From NCBI RefSeq assembly GCF_900188255.1, contig NZ_FZNS01000015.1, positions 17,634-81,633 on the forward strand: 64,000 bases of DNA, in the 5' to 3' direction. Positions within the stretch are counted from its first letter, which is position 1, and every line of letters begins with the position of its first letter. The notes below the pieces were generated by a model that saw nothing but the letters and a program-made list of their open reading frames with translations, did no database searches and was not told the DNA's origin. This document shows positions 1-7,601 of the stretch, piece after piece. A program made the position numbers and the translations under genes. This stretch comes from Hymenobacter mucosus (lineage in GTDB: Bacteria; Bacteroidota; Bacteroidia; Cytophagales; Hymenobacteraceae).

Positions 1-16
1 CAACCGAAACCAAGTA

Positions 17-559
17 ATGGCTAAGTCTCCTTTTGTAAAAGCGAAAATTGAAGGCCCCCGGAAGCGCATTCCGGTTGACGAGACCTTACGCGCCGAAGCC
101 CGCGCCGGAATGGGAGGGGAGCAAACCCGCCTGGAAGCCGAAGGCAAGGTAGCCGCCCCGGCTACGGCTGCCCCCGCAGAAGCAGCAGTGCCCCCCGTGC
201 CGGCCGCACCTGAGCCTACGCCGGCCCCCGTGCCGGTGGCTACTCAACAGCCAGCCCCGGAGCCCGGGCCAGTTGTTGAGCAGCCGGTTGCGGCGGCTCC
301 CACCGCGCCTTACGTACCTACCGCCCCGGTTGAGCGCCGCCCTCGCGGCCGTAAGCCGGCAGCAGTGGGCACTGAGCCAACGGGTGAGTTGAAAGGGGTG
401 AGGATTGCAGAGTCTGTGTGGTCGGAGATTCGCAAGATTATCGTTCAGCTTCCCAAAGGGCCGGATATGCCGACGAACATCATTGGCTACCTGCACGCGG
501 CCCACCGGCACTACGAGGCGCACCTGCGCAAGCAGGGCAAGCTCCCCGGGGTCAATTAG
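17..559 (+). CDS. DUF3408-like plasmid protein (putative ParB/TraD-type accessory)
   Basis: A 180-residue protein in three parts: a basic N-terminus, a long Pro/Ala-rich low-complexity linker (about residues 45-110), and a compact C-terminal domain (about 125-175) starting around VRIAESVWSEIRKIIVQL. That last domain resembles the DUF3408 domain of Bacteroidota conjugative elements, a ribbon-helix-helix-like fold often encoded next to a ParA ATPase. A ParA gene would lie just upstream, outside the window, so this is inference. A DNA-binding role in partitioning or in regulating transfer is likely. The ATG at 17 is the first in frame. Family assignment is from memory of the domain and is moderate. 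Confidence 0.6.
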   Translation: MAKSPFVKAKIEGPRKRIPVDETLRAEARAGMGGEQTRLEAEGKVAAPATAAPAEAAVPPVPAAPEPTPAPVPVATQQPAPEPGPVVEQPVAAAPTAPYVPTAPVERRPRGRKPAAVGTEPTGELKGVRIAESVWSEIRKIIVQLPKGPDMPTNIIGYLHAAHRHYEAHLRKQGKLPGVN

Positions 560-630
560 CGTAATTTGAAGGTCTGGTTAAGGATGATTGGCCGGTTTGG
601 TCGCCGGCATCTCGTTTATCCTTTCAATTC

Positions 631-685
631 AGCGCATCGGCTTCCGAAGCGCTAGGCAAGGGCAGCTCCTAACCGAGCTGCCCTT
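631..685. terminator. Tandem hairpins, bidirectional terminator
   Basis: Two stem-loops follow the first gene. The first (631-653) pairs AGCGC with GCGCT and TCGG with CCGA around an A-A mismatch. The second (658-685) has perfect 11-bp arms, AAGGGCAGCTC and GAGCTGCCCTT, with a 6-nt loop. They lie between convergent genes (17-559 plus strand, 770-1123 minus strand), so they probably terminate both transcripts. No long U-run is present. Confidence 0.6.
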
Positions 686-769
686 ACTGTTTGGGGCAGT
701 GGGGAAAAGAAATAGTAAGAGTAGGGCAAAACAATACTATCAGGGCAGCAGTGGCCCACGGTATCATCG

Positions 770-1123
770 CTACTGCATCCGAATGGTTATGCGGGCCTCA
801 TTCCAATCCCGGAAAGCCGTCATAAGTCGGTCAGCCACGATGGCCAGCCGTTCGGGAGCCGGTAGGGAGGCGCTGTCGGCCAGCGGCAGAATCCAGATGT
901 GGGAGCTGCCACAGCCTATCTGGTAGCCGGGGCCCATCAATTCCCGCACGGACGGGGCGAGGCTACGCAAATCCGCCTGGTGCGCGTGGCTCTGAACGTA
1001 CTGACGAAGCTTTACCAGCCGGATTTTTTCAGCTTTGTCGCGCGGCTTCTGCTCAATGGCCAGGTACGTTTCCTGCGCGGGAAAACCCGTGGCATTTGGG
1101 TAAGATTGAGATGGCTGATTCAT
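770..1123 (-). CDS. Hypothetical protein, first of three small minus-strand genes
   Basis: About 117 residues from the ATG at 1123 (MNQPSQSY). The open frame could begin at 1159, but the extra 12 residues look non-coding. No family is recognised. The middle is rich in basic and Gln residues, and the C-terminal half (APERLAIVADRLMTAFRDW) is predicted helical. It sits head to tail with 1187-1417 and 1426-1713 and downstream of ArdC on the same strand, so the four may form one operon of plasmid accessory genes. Coding status rests on frame length, composition and context. Confidence 0.45.
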   Translation of the reverse strand: MNQPSQSYPNATGFPAQETYLAIEQKPRDKAEKIRLVKLRQYVQSHAHQADLRSLAPSVRELMGPGYQIGCGSSHIWILPLADSASLPAPERLAIVADRLMTAFRDWNEARITIRMQ

Positions 1124-1186
1124 GAAAGCAGGGTTAGGATGATACAGGCAGCTGAGCAAGGCTGGCCTGAAAGGGTAGGGGAGGGG

Positions 1187-1417
1187 CTACTGTTGATAAA
1201 GGAGGTCGGCCGGGGCAACGCTGCGCCACTGCCCGGTTTGCAGGTAGCGAACCTGGAACTGCCCCCGTAGGGTGCGGGCCTGGCTCACGCGGCAGGCCTC
1301 CGGCGCTGGCGAGCCCTCGGTGGCAACTGCCCGGTGGTACACCGCCCAGCAATTGTTGGAAAGAGCCTGCTGCACGTCACGGGTAGCGTGCCTAATGGTG
1401 GTTAGGGGACTGCTCAT
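1187..1417 (-). CDS. Small hypothetical protein
   Basis: A 76-residue ORF starting at ATG 1417 and ending in LQTGQWRSVAPADLLYQQ, a sequence that looks like folded protein rather than chance translation. It lies 8 bp after the stop of the upstream minus-strand gene 1426-1713, as expected in an operon. No domain is recognised. Overlapping ORFs on other frames (1134-1352 minus, 1272-1466 plus) have Pro/Arg-rich composition typical of shadow frames in GC-rich DNA and were left out. Confidence 0.45.
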   Translation of the reverse strand: MSSPLTTIRHATRDVQQALSNNCWAVYHRAVATEGSPAPEACRVSQARTLRGQFQVRYLQTGQWRSVAPADLLYQQ

Positions 1418-1425
1418 GGTAAGGA

Positions 1426-1713
1426 TTAGAGTGCTAGTAAGAACTGTCCGCTGTGCTGCTCGCTGATGCGGCGCAAGCCTTCGCGGGCAATGGGGCGGGT
1501 TGCCCGTACCAGCTTCAGGAGCGCTTCGTAGGCGGCTGGCGTATCAATTTCCATCCCCAGACGCTCCGCGACCTCCTCGGCCAGCACCTCGCTGTTGATG
1601 CCTTTATTTAGCTGCCGCATCAGGTTCTCCACGTCTGCGATGGCGGCAATCACCCGGTTGCGGTACTCGTTCCAGGTCGGGCTCTGGATGGTAGGGGCTT
1701 CACTGGCTTTCAT
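1426..1713 (-). CDS. Hypothetical helical protein
   Basis: About 95 residues from ATG 1713 (MKASEAPTIQSPTWNEY). An in-frame upstream start at 1791 would add 26 Ser/Asn/Ala-rich residues encoded by a hexamer repeat, so the later start is preferred. The protein is mostly helical, with the segment AAIADVENLMRQLNKGIN likely to form an amphipathic helix. No family is recognised. It is in the same orientation as ArdC and the two small genes after it. Confidence 0.45.
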   Translation of the reverse strand: MKASEAPTIQSPTWNEYRNRVIAAIADVENLMRQLNKGINSEVLAEEVAERLGMEIDTPAAYEALLKLVRATRPIAREGLRRISEQHSGQFLLAL

Positions 1714-1718
1714 GATAA

Positions 1719-1760
1719 AGCTAGAGTCAGAGTTAGAGCTAGAGTTAAGGCTAGGGCTAG
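1719..1760. repeat. Seven degenerate hexamer repeats
   Basis: Seven consecutive units of the pattern AG(C/T)TAG with variants (agctag, agtcag, agttag, agctag, agttaa, ggctag, ggctag) lie immediately upstream of the start at 1713 on the minus strand, in the 79-bp gap after ArdC. The unit occurs nowhere else nearby as an array. It could be slippage-prone spacing DNA or a regulator-binding array. Confidence 0.6.
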
Positions 1761-1792
1761 CAGCTCGTGAGCTGCCAGCCCCGCCCGGCAAA

Positions 1793-2815
1793 CTATGCGA
1801 GCTGCAGCCAGCTTAGCTCGGCGGCCATAAACTCGCGGTCGGTGTCGTCGAGCACTGCGGCCGCCTCACTGGCCGCCGGTACGGCGGCTGGGGCCTGCAA
1901 CTCGCCGGCTTCTTCCTCCGGCTCCGCCGTGGTACCCAGTATCATTTCGGCGGCGCGCTGGGCTTTGCCGGCGGCTTGCACCACGAGCTTCTTGTCATTC
2001 TTCAACCGCTCCAGCCAGTTCTGAATGTAGGCCACGGCGTTTTCTTCGGTCTGCTCGGTCGCAATGCCGGCTGCTGCGCTTAGGAAGGAAGCCCCCATTT
2101 CAGCGGTCAGCTCCTCGCGGGCGTAGCTGCTGCTTTGCTTACCCTCGCCGGCGGTCAGGTCGGCCCGGTCAAGGCGGCTCTGGTGGCCGGTGCTGTGCGT
2201 CAGTTCGTGAAACAAGGTCTGGTAGTAGCCTTCCGACGTGGTGAAGGTTTCCGGCTTAGGCATGTTCACGAAGTCCAGCGAAGGCGAGTAATAGGCGCGC
2301 TGGTGCAGGTGTTGAATGGCGGGCTTGCCGTCCCATGCCTCCACGATGCCTTCGGCAACCTCGCTGGGGGTAAATTCCTGCTTGGGGACTTCGGGCAGAT
2401 TGAACTCGATGCCCTCAATGTCTTCGACCGAAAACACGGTGTAATACTTCAGGAAAGGCATTTTTTCTTCCTTGCCGGTTTCCTTGTTCTCGCGCTTGCT
2501 GATGTTGTAGTACACCACCTGATGGCCTTTAGCCCCTTTTTTCACGTTGCCGCCCAGCGCAAGTGCCTGCTTGAAAGTCATGAAAAAGGGCATGGCACCG
2601 CTGAAATGCAGCAAAAACAAGTTGATTCCGCTGTACACGCGGCCCGTGGCATAGTTGCGGGGGAGGCCATACACCGCGTTCCACGGCTTGCGCCACGGAA
2701 TGATACCGCCCTCCAGCGCCGAAATAATCCGGTCCGTCACAATCTGGTACACGTCGGGACGGGTAGTGGCTGCTTTGGTGGCTTTCTTGGCGGCGGGCTT
2801 GCTGGTCTTTATCAT
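1793..2815 (-). CDS. ardC: ArdC-like antirestriction protein, zincin metallopeptidase fold
   Basis: A 340-residue protein with the two-part ArdC architecture. The N-terminal ssDNA-binding ArdC domain (about 20-130) includes the segments IISALEGGIIPWRKPW and NYATGRVYSGIN. A zincin-like C-terminal domain carries HELTHSTGH (H203, E204, H207) followed by EELTAEMG. The first 15 residues are Lys/Ala-rich and the last 60 are an Ala/Glu/Pro-rich tail. Proteins of this family are carried by conjugative plasmids and are thought to protect incoming single-stranded DNA from host restriction. That fits a plasmid that also carries a transfer operon. ATG at 2815. Confidence 0.85.
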   Translation of the reverse strand: MIKTSKPAAKKATKAATTRPDVYQIVTDRIISALEGGIIPWRKPWNAVYGLPRNYATGRVYSGINLFLLHFSGAMPFFMTFKQALALGGNVKKGAKGHQVVYYNISKRENKETGKEEKMPFLKYYTVFSVEDIEGIEFNLPEVPKQEFTPSEVAEGIVEAWDGKPAIQHLHQRAYYSPSLDFVNMPKPETFTTSEGYYQTLFHELTHSTGHQSRLDRADLTAGEGKQSSSYAREELTAEMGASFLSAAAGIATEQTEENAVAYIQNWLERLKNDKKLVVQAAGKAQRAAEMILGTTAEPEEEAGELQAPAAVPAASEAAAVLDDTDREFMAAELSWLQLA

Positions 2816-2875
2816 GGCTAAAGGGCTGTTATTCCGTTTGTTTGTTATACTTATTAAACGGTATTATCGCGCAAT

Positions 2876-2918
2876 TAGTTGCACTTTATACAATTTATTA
2901 TTGCATAAAGTGCAACTA
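2876..2918. promoter_or_regulatory. Near-perfect 19-bp inverted repeat upstream of ardC
   Basis: Left arm 2876-2889 (TAGTTGCACTTTAT) is an exact reverse complement of 2905-2918. Pairing continues inward after one A-C mismatch (2891-2894 CAAT with 2900-2903 ATTG), leaving a 5-nt TTATT loop. It lies 60 bp upstream of the ardC start, in AT-rich DNA. An operator for a dimeric repressor or a structured leader are both possible. No U-tract follows, so terminator is less likely. Confidence 0.6.
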
Positions 2919-3194
2919 GCACTTCGATTCTTTTATTGCATACCGACCGGCTTTTTTCCCCACCGCCCCAATCGTTACCCAATCCTGTTTCCTCAGCTTC
3001 AGTGTATATTATCTCTTAGCTACGTGTGAGTTGCAATAATGCCTTAATAAGAAATTACCAGCGGCAGCGAAGCAAGAAGCAGTTAGTACGTCGCGTGAGA
3101 TACTGTGATGAGGAGCAAGAAATTGGGCAAGTTTTTTATCTTTGGTTCACTTGAAGGAGAGCCTTCGGGTTCATCCTGTGTAGCCTCGGCGCGT
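2919..3194. other. Non-coding spacer between ardC promoter region and IS110 transposase
   Basis: No ORF with coding character. The left end of the IS110 element must lie here, somewhere before the transposase stop at 3195. I could not define it from an obvious terminal inverted repeat, as expected for IS110-group elements. Confidence 0.4.
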
Positions 3195-4256
3195 TTACGT
3201 GGCCGGGGCTACTTCTTTTTCGGCCAGATGCGCCGGGTGGTAGTGTGAGTCATAAGGCCGGTCGTTTTTCCAAAGCGAAAAGCAGAGCAGCAGCAGCTTG
3301 CGCATGACGGCAATCACGCCCGGCTTGCCACTGGGCTGGCGGGCCCGCAGCCGGGCATAAAAGGCCATCTGCTGCGGGTTATAGCGCAGGCTGCTCACGG
3401 CCGGCAGGTACAGCGCCTGGCGCAAATGCACATTGCCTCGTCGGGAGATGCGCGTGGCCTGGGCAGCGAGGCCACTTTGGCGCTGCACCACGTCCAGACC
3501 GGCATAGGAGGCCAGTTGGCGCTCGTTCTCGATGAGCACGAAGCCGTTGGTTTCGGCTACCACCACAATAGCCGTGGTCAGGCCGATGCCCGGCACGCTG
3601 GTCAGATGGGCTAGTTTGCGGGCCAGCTCCGGCTCGGCTTCGAGTAGCGCGGCCAGGTCCTGGTCCACCGCCTTGAGTTGCTGGGCCACCAGCTGCTGGC
3701 GGGCGCTGAGCCGCTCCAGGGTACGGGTGTCGGGCTGGTAACTGTGCGCGTAGGCATGGTGCTGGGTTTTGAGCCGCGCCCCTTGCCGGGTCAGACTTTG
3801 CCGCTCCCGCGAGAGGGCCCGCAGCTGACGCAGTGCCGGCGTGGGCGGCTGCCAGGCCGGCAGGGCTCGCTCCAGGCCCAGGCGACAGAGCAGGCGGGCG
3901 TCGAGCTGGTCGGTTTTGCTCTTCTGCTCCGTGCTTTGGGCAAAATGTTTGACCTTATTGGGTAGCAACACGCTCAGGGCCTGACCGGTATCTGAGAGAA
4001 AATAGGCCAGGTTTTCGTAATACACGCCCGTAGCCTCGACCACAAACCAGAGCGGGGCGGTGGTGGCCTGCTGTTTCGTCGTCCAGGCCAGTAAGGCCGC
4101 GAAGCCGGCCGACGTGTTGTCGAAGGTGGCTTCTTTGCCGAAGCGCAACTGCTGGCTTACCTCGATACGGCCGAAACAGGCCACGAACGTGTCTTTGGCA
4201 ATGTCGAGGCCCACGACATACTTCAGCGGGGCCGTGGGGGAAAGGGCTGCAGGCAT
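3195..4256 (-). CDS. IS110-family transposase (DEDD)
   Basis: About 353 residues from ATG 4256 (MPAALSPTAPLKYVVG); the 27 residues upstream in frame are not family-like. The N-terminal RuvC-like DEDD domain shows VVGLDIAKDTF, WFVVEATGVYYENLA and KSKTDQLDARLL, which supply the acidic residues. A central helical region (QLRALSRERQSLTR) is followed by the C-terminal Transposase_20 domain with LTSVPGIGLTTA and LASYAGLDVVQRQSG, where the catalytic serine is expected. Length is normal and the frame is intact, so the element may be active. IS110 enzymes use a bridge RNA from the element's non-coding end. Confidence 0.9.
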   Translation of the reverse strand: MPAALSPTAPLKYVVGLDIAKDTFVACFGRIEVSQQLRFGKEATFDNTSAGFAALLAWTTKQQATTAPLWFVVEATGVYYENLAYFLSDTGQALSVLLPNKVKHFAQSTEQKSKTDQLDARLLCRLGLERALPAWQPPTPALRQLRALSRERQSLTRQGARLKTQHHAYAHSYQPDTRTLERLSARQQLVAQQLKAVDQDLAALLEAEPELARKLAHLTSVPGIGLTTAIVVVAETNGFVLIENERQLASYAGLDVVQRQSGLAAQATRISRRGNVHLRQALYLPAVSSLRYNPQQMAFYARLRARQPSGKPGVIAVMRKLLLLCFSLWKNDRPYDSHYHPAHLAEKEVAPAT

Positions 4257-4387
4257 ACTTGAACGAGAAAAAAAGGACAGAAAAGAACCAGTCAGGTTTT
4301 TGCCGCAACTCTCCTTGTCAACATACGGGATGCGCACCGCGCAACGGCCGGGCTCCCTTCATACTGTTCAGTCTTCGGGCGAAAACG

Positions 4388-4492
4388 GGAAACGGAGCAC
4401 AGGCTCTAACGCTCAAGGTCAGCGCCGGAACGCCGCATTTAGGGATAGTGTGTGACTCCGTTTCCTTTTCTGGCTACCCTCAAGATAGGGTA
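4388..4492 (-). ncRNA. Candidate IS110 bridge RNA region
   Basis: Upstream of the transposase start lie paired segments consistent with a structured RNA: GGAAACGGAG (4388-4397) pairs perfectly with CTCCGTTTCC (4456-4465), enclosing about 58 nt. A second perfect hairpin, TACCCT/AGGGTA (4475-4480 with 4487-4492), follows. IS110 elements are known to express a bridge RNA from this end with target- and donor-binding loops. The assignment here rests on position and pairing only; loops matching the flanks were not demonstrated. Confidence 0.3.
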
Positions 4493-4510
4493 CTGCAATC
4501 ATACAAGGGA

Positions 4511-4945
4511 TAGGAAGAGCTTGGTCCGAAGGATCAGTGGCGAATCCGTAGCCTTAAATAGCCCAGTTCACAGGAACACACCCATTTTATCAAAAAGGGC
4601 TTAACAAATCTAATAAATGCCACAATTGTCCGTCGCCGTGGCTTTAAAAGACAACCATAAAAAGATATAATTGACAGAAGAAAAAAAATAGGGCCCTGAC
4701 CATAATTTACTACAAAAAAGCCGCATCGAAATCCGAAGCGGCTTTATTTAAATAGACAAAAAGAATCATTTAGCAGTTCGAATTCGTTATATATCCATAG
4801 CAGAAGCATATCTCACAGTAGCTTAATGTTCGAGCGAGAGCAGTGCGTATGCATCACTAACAAAAGTGGTTTTAATCTTGAGGATTGGTAGCTGTGAATG
4901 TGGCACATAGCAGCGCACTGTATCAAGTGAGCAGACGTTGACGCG
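4511..4945. other. Non-coding AT-rich spacer
   Basis: Apart from the terminator at 4717-4745, no gene or repeat is recognised. Base composition switches here from GC-rich to AT-rich, marking the left edge of the protease cargo block. Confidence 0.4.
4717..4745. terminator. Hairpin terminator
   Basis: AAAGCCGC (4717-4724) and GCGGCTTT (4738-4745) form a perfect 8-bp stem. A-runs precede it (4714-4719) and T/A-rich sequence follows, so it could terminate in either direction. It lies about 200 bp past the stop of the minus-strand secreted-protein gene 4946-5305. Confidence 0.6.
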
Positions 4946-5305
4946 TTACTTAATACTTGATGTCTTTAAGCAGTACTTTGCTTTAATAGATGCAATTCTT
5001 TTTTCATCCCTAACTGTTGCGCAGTTAACCATCTTCTCAATCTTGGCTTGCTCGTCTATTCTGTCACTTTGAAGTTGCTGATACGATTGCATACAATACT
5101 GTATCTGCTTAACTGCGTAGTCACAATAGGCTTGTTTTCTTTCTTCAACACTAATGCCAGAGTTGACAGGAGCGCCTGCATCCCACTTTTTATATGAGTC
5201 AGGTTTGCATGGAGCAGGTCTTGAGTATGGGTTTGATTGTGCAATTGAATCAAAGGTGGCAAGTAATAATGCTATCAAAAGGGCTGAAGGAGCAAGCTTT
5301 TTCAT
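4946..5305 (-). CDS. Small secreted Cys-containing hypothetical protein
   Basis: A 119-residue protein with a clear signal peptide (MKKLAPSALLIALLLATFDSIAQ, cleavage after residue 22 or so). The mature part is Lys/Gln-rich with five cysteines (SRPAPCKP, AYCDYA, QYCMQS, VNCATV, KYCLKT) and looks helical. No family is recognised. It follows the papain-like protease gene 5386-6798 by about 80 bp on the same strand, so it may be co-transcribed; a protease partner, inhibitor or substrate are possible but unproven. AT-rich codon use unlike the tra genes. Confidence 0.55.
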   Translation of the reverse strand: MKKLAPSALLIALLLATFDSIAQSNPYSRPAPCKPDSYKKWDAGAPVNSGISVEERKQAYCDYAVKQIQYCMQSYQQLQSDRIDEQAKIEKMVNCATVRDEKRIASIKAKYCLKTSSIK

Positions 5306-5357
5306 GGCCTAATCTTTTGGTAATCTAAGTCGGACAAAACAATTAATTCATAAACAG

Positions 5358-5369
5358 CTAAGCGCTTAG
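5358..5369. promoter_or_regulatory. 12-bp perfect palindrome
   Basis: CTAAGCGCTTAG reads the same on both strands and lies between the protease stop (5386) and the start of the small secreted protein (5305). It could be a regulator site for that gene. Nothing else supports it. Confidence 0.25.
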
Positions 5370-5385
5370 TATCTCGTTGAGTCCA

Positions 5386-6798
5386 CTACTGTTGCTGTTG
5401 CTGCTGCATTTGGCGATACAGGTCCTGTTGTTGCTGTTGTTGTTGCTGTTGTTGCTGTTGTTGGCCTCCTTGGGTAGTTCGAGAAGCTTCAACAGCCTCC
5501 TTTATTCCTTCTTCAATTTGTTTAATTTCGGTATCCAAATCATTATGTCGCTTGACTAAATCCGCAGGATATAACTTGGAAAGTTCAACCACCGAGAAAA
5601 AAGCAGCTTTCTTAAATGGATTTTTTCCAGCACGTGCAATTTTATCAAAGGTGTAAACAATACGTTTTTCGGCAGTATCAATTGTATCAGACTGACCCAA
5701 AAGCATTGATTTCATGTCTTGTTCACCAGTTGGAACCTGATATTTAATAACCACAACTGGAGCAGTATCGCTATTATTTAAACTAACAATATTAACCCGC
5801 AATAGCCCGAAGTTGCGGAAGTACCCGGCTTTAACCCAACTATAAAAGTGTTTACCACCAGTTGTGCTGATAAGTGTGCTCTTCGGTAGAGGCTTGCCAT
5901 CTACATTTGCTTCAGAAACAACAGCGGGTTTTTGGACGATAGTTGTAATGATATAAGCTTCTTTTACCAATTTCTTGTAGTCGCTTTCTTTTATATAAAA
6001 CCTGCCTTGATTGCCCCAAGTGCTTCCCCAAGAGCTTACTAATCGGATTAAAGGGATACCATTGCCATTGACGTACCCATCACAGAGAACAGCGTGGTAA
6101 GAAGTCATCTCCTTAACCGTCTGGGGAGGAGACCACACATATAACCCTTGTTGATTTATTGCTTTGGTGCCGCCTTCAAATAAGCTGCTATTAACGTACA
6201 TAGCCATAATTACAGGCTTCTGCTCGTTGGCCAACTGATGCTTTACCGCTAAGACATCCCCATAAGGCAACCGCTGATAATCATTAATTCTGTATGCTTT
6301 GGCCTCTTTATTAGCTGTATCTAAAACCTTAGTAAAGCAATTACTCGGAGGGGTTGTAGCAAGAGTTGACACTCCATGTTGGGCCACGAAATCTAGGGCA
6401 TCAGGTATATAGATACCTGATTGACAATCTACTTTCCCGGTTTGTCTCTGCTTTAACGTATTGAAAATGTATGTAGGACTCATGATGCTGGTCAGCACCT
6501 CTCGACCATTTTTGACATAATCTTTGCCAAGTGCTCTGCGATTCTCATATGTTCTTGCCAAGGCTACCGCATAAGCAACACAGGCCCCTTGGTCTCCTTG
6601 ATCCCGCACTTTTGGCAGAAAATTAAGTAAGTCTGCAGATGGTGGCAAGTCCTCCGCAGTGGACACGCTAGATGAATTTATCGGTATGTTGACTAGCCTA
6701 GCGTCTGAAGAAACAAGCGCTCCAAATGCATGAGGAGGGACCAAACTTTGTGCCTGCACCAAAGTAGGAAAAAGCAATATGAGTGGTAATATTTTCAT
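5386..6798 (-). CDS. Secreted papain-like (C1) cysteine protease with polyglutamine tail
   Basis: A 470-residue protein with a signal peptide (1-16, ending VQAQ). The peptidase C1 domain shows KVRDQGDQGACVAYA (oxyanion Gln67, nucleophile Cys73), SYHAVLCDGY (His about 235) and VSSWGSTWGNQGRFYI. In papain the last motif is NSWG, with Asn orienting the His; here a Ser occupies the Asn position. After the protease comes a unique domain (about 290-440), then a charged helix and polyQ tracts of 13 and 6 residues at the very C-terminus. It is secreted to the periplasm or beyond. It is encoded 14 bp after 6813-7601, likely one operon. The role is unknown; AT-rich, acquired cargo. Confidence 0.8.
   Translation of the reverse strand: MKILPLILLFPTLVQAQSLVPPHAFGALVSSDARLVNIPINSSSVSTAEDLPPSADLLNFLPKVRDQGDQGACVAYAVALARTYENRRALGKDYVKNGREVLTSIMSPTYIFNTLKQRQTGKVDCQSGIYIPDALDFVAQHGVSTLATTPPSNCFTKVLDTANKEAKAYRINDYQRLPYGDVLAVKHQLANEQKPVIMAMYVNSSLFEGGTKAINQQGLYVWSPPQTVKEMTSYHAVLCDGYVNGNGIPLIRLVSSWGSTWGNQGRFYIKESDYKKLVKEAYIITTIVQKPAVVSEANVDGKPLPKSTLISTTGGKHFYSWVKAGYFRNFGLLRVNIVSLNNSDTAPVVVIKYQVPTGEQDMKSMLLGQSDTIDTAEKRIVYTFDKIARAGKNPFKKAAFFSVVELSKLYPADLVKRHNDLDTEIKQIEEGIKEAVEASRTTQGGQQQQQQQQQQQQQDLYRQMQQQQQQ
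5389..5463. repeat. CAA/CAG microsatellite encoding polyglutamine
   Basis: Thirteen consecutive Gln codons (5425-5463) and six more (5389-5406) just before the stop, separated by DLYRQM. Mixed CAA and CAG codons suggest selection for the amino acid tract rather than pure recent slippage. On the plus strand the same DNA reads as a spurious poly-Leu ORF. Confidence 0.85.
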
Positions 6799-6812
6799 AT
6801 TGGCATATCAAA

Positions 6813-7601
6813 CTACTTTTCTGATACTGCTCCAGTGAATATAAGCCCTGCGGTAAATTGAGAACTATTTTCCGTGGAATTTGAATAAGAAAACATAAAT
6901 CCTTTACCTACGCCAGCCGGAATAATTAGGGTAGCCTCGAGACTTAGAAGGCTTGACTTCTCTTTACCAAATATCTTATTGTAATCATTTTCATTAAAGA
7001 ATCCTATATTAGGTTCTAAAGAAAATGTAGTGGGTAATTTCGCAGACTGACCAGGCAAAAAACATATTTCAAATCCGGCCCCTAATCGAAACTGATTCAA
7101 ATACACTGATTCGGCTGTGCCCGTTTGCTTAAAAGAGTTAAGCTTGTATGTAATTGGAGCATATACAGACCAGAAAACCATATCTGCTGAGCCATCTTTG
7201 TTGAATATTTTATGCGGGAACACGCCTATATTAATCCCCTGGTTTGATTGCTGAATCTCCTTTAATTTGGTTGCCTCATCCGCATCTGCCTGATTTTTTA
7301 AGCGAGAAAGGTTAGCCATCACAAAAACGCCTCCTTTATCCGAAGATTTACCCAACACTTCGACCAAAGTTCTGCCGGCAGCTTGAAAATTATCAGCAAA
7401 TTCTCCCCCATTAAGACTGTACCCAGTTTGAACCCCCGCTACCAGCCACGGATTTACAGGGCTCCCTGTAGCCGGAGCTCCCGGTGTTGAAGGGACCATG
7501 GCGGGATGGTGCAGACGTCGGAATGATCCACCGCCTTGGGCTATGGACTTGGAAGCAAGGAGAGAGAAAAAGCAGAGGAGGTAGAATGTAGATTTCTTCA
7601 C
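6813..7601 (-). CDS. Secreted, probable outer-membrane beta-structured protein
   Basis: A 262-residue protein from a GTG start at 7601, with signal peptide MKKSTFYLLCFFSLLASKSIA then Q. The mature part alternates polar and aromatic segments (VAGVQTGYSLNG, FWSVYAPITYKLNSF, LNQFRLGAGFEICF, GFMFSYSNST) in the manner of an outer-membrane beta-barrel, and ends FTAGLIFTGAVSEK. No family is recognised by name. It is the first gene of a likely operon with the papain-like protease downstream. It could anchor or export its neighbours; inference only. Confidence 0.55.
   Translation of the reverse strand: MKKSTFYLLCFFSLLASKSIAQGGGSFRRLHHPAMVPSTPGAPATGSPVNPWLVAGVQTGYSLNGGEFADNFQAAGRTLVEVLGKSSDKGGVFVMANLSRLKNQADADEATKLKEIQQSNQGINIGVFPHKIFNKDGSADMVFWSVYAPITYKLNSFKQTGTAESVYLNQFRLGAGFEICFLPGQSAKLPTTFSLEPNIGFFNENDYNKIFGKEKSSLLSLEATLIIPAGVGKGFMFSYSNSTENSSQFTAGLIFTGAVSEK

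Larger units (their letters stand above)
3140..4510 (-). mobile_element. IS110-family insertion sequence (approximate limits)
   Basis: The transposase gene has only a short non-coding stretch after its stop but a long structured stretch upstream of its start (4257 to about 4510). This arrangement fits the IS110 subgroup, where the bridge RNA lies in the 5' end. No terminal inverted repeats or target duplications were found, as expected for this family, so both limits are estimates. It lies at the edge between GC-rich backbone and the AT-rich cargo block. Confidence 0.45.

Noticed and set aside
3153..4360. Possible subterminal inverted repeats of the IS110 element (GAAGGAGAGCC and the complement of GGGCTCCCTTC)
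   Set aside because: Only about 7 of 11 positions match without gaps; not convincing.
5377..5559. Plus-strand poly-Leu ORF resembling a membrane peptide
   Set aside because: It is the antisense reading of the polyglutamine codons of the protease gene.
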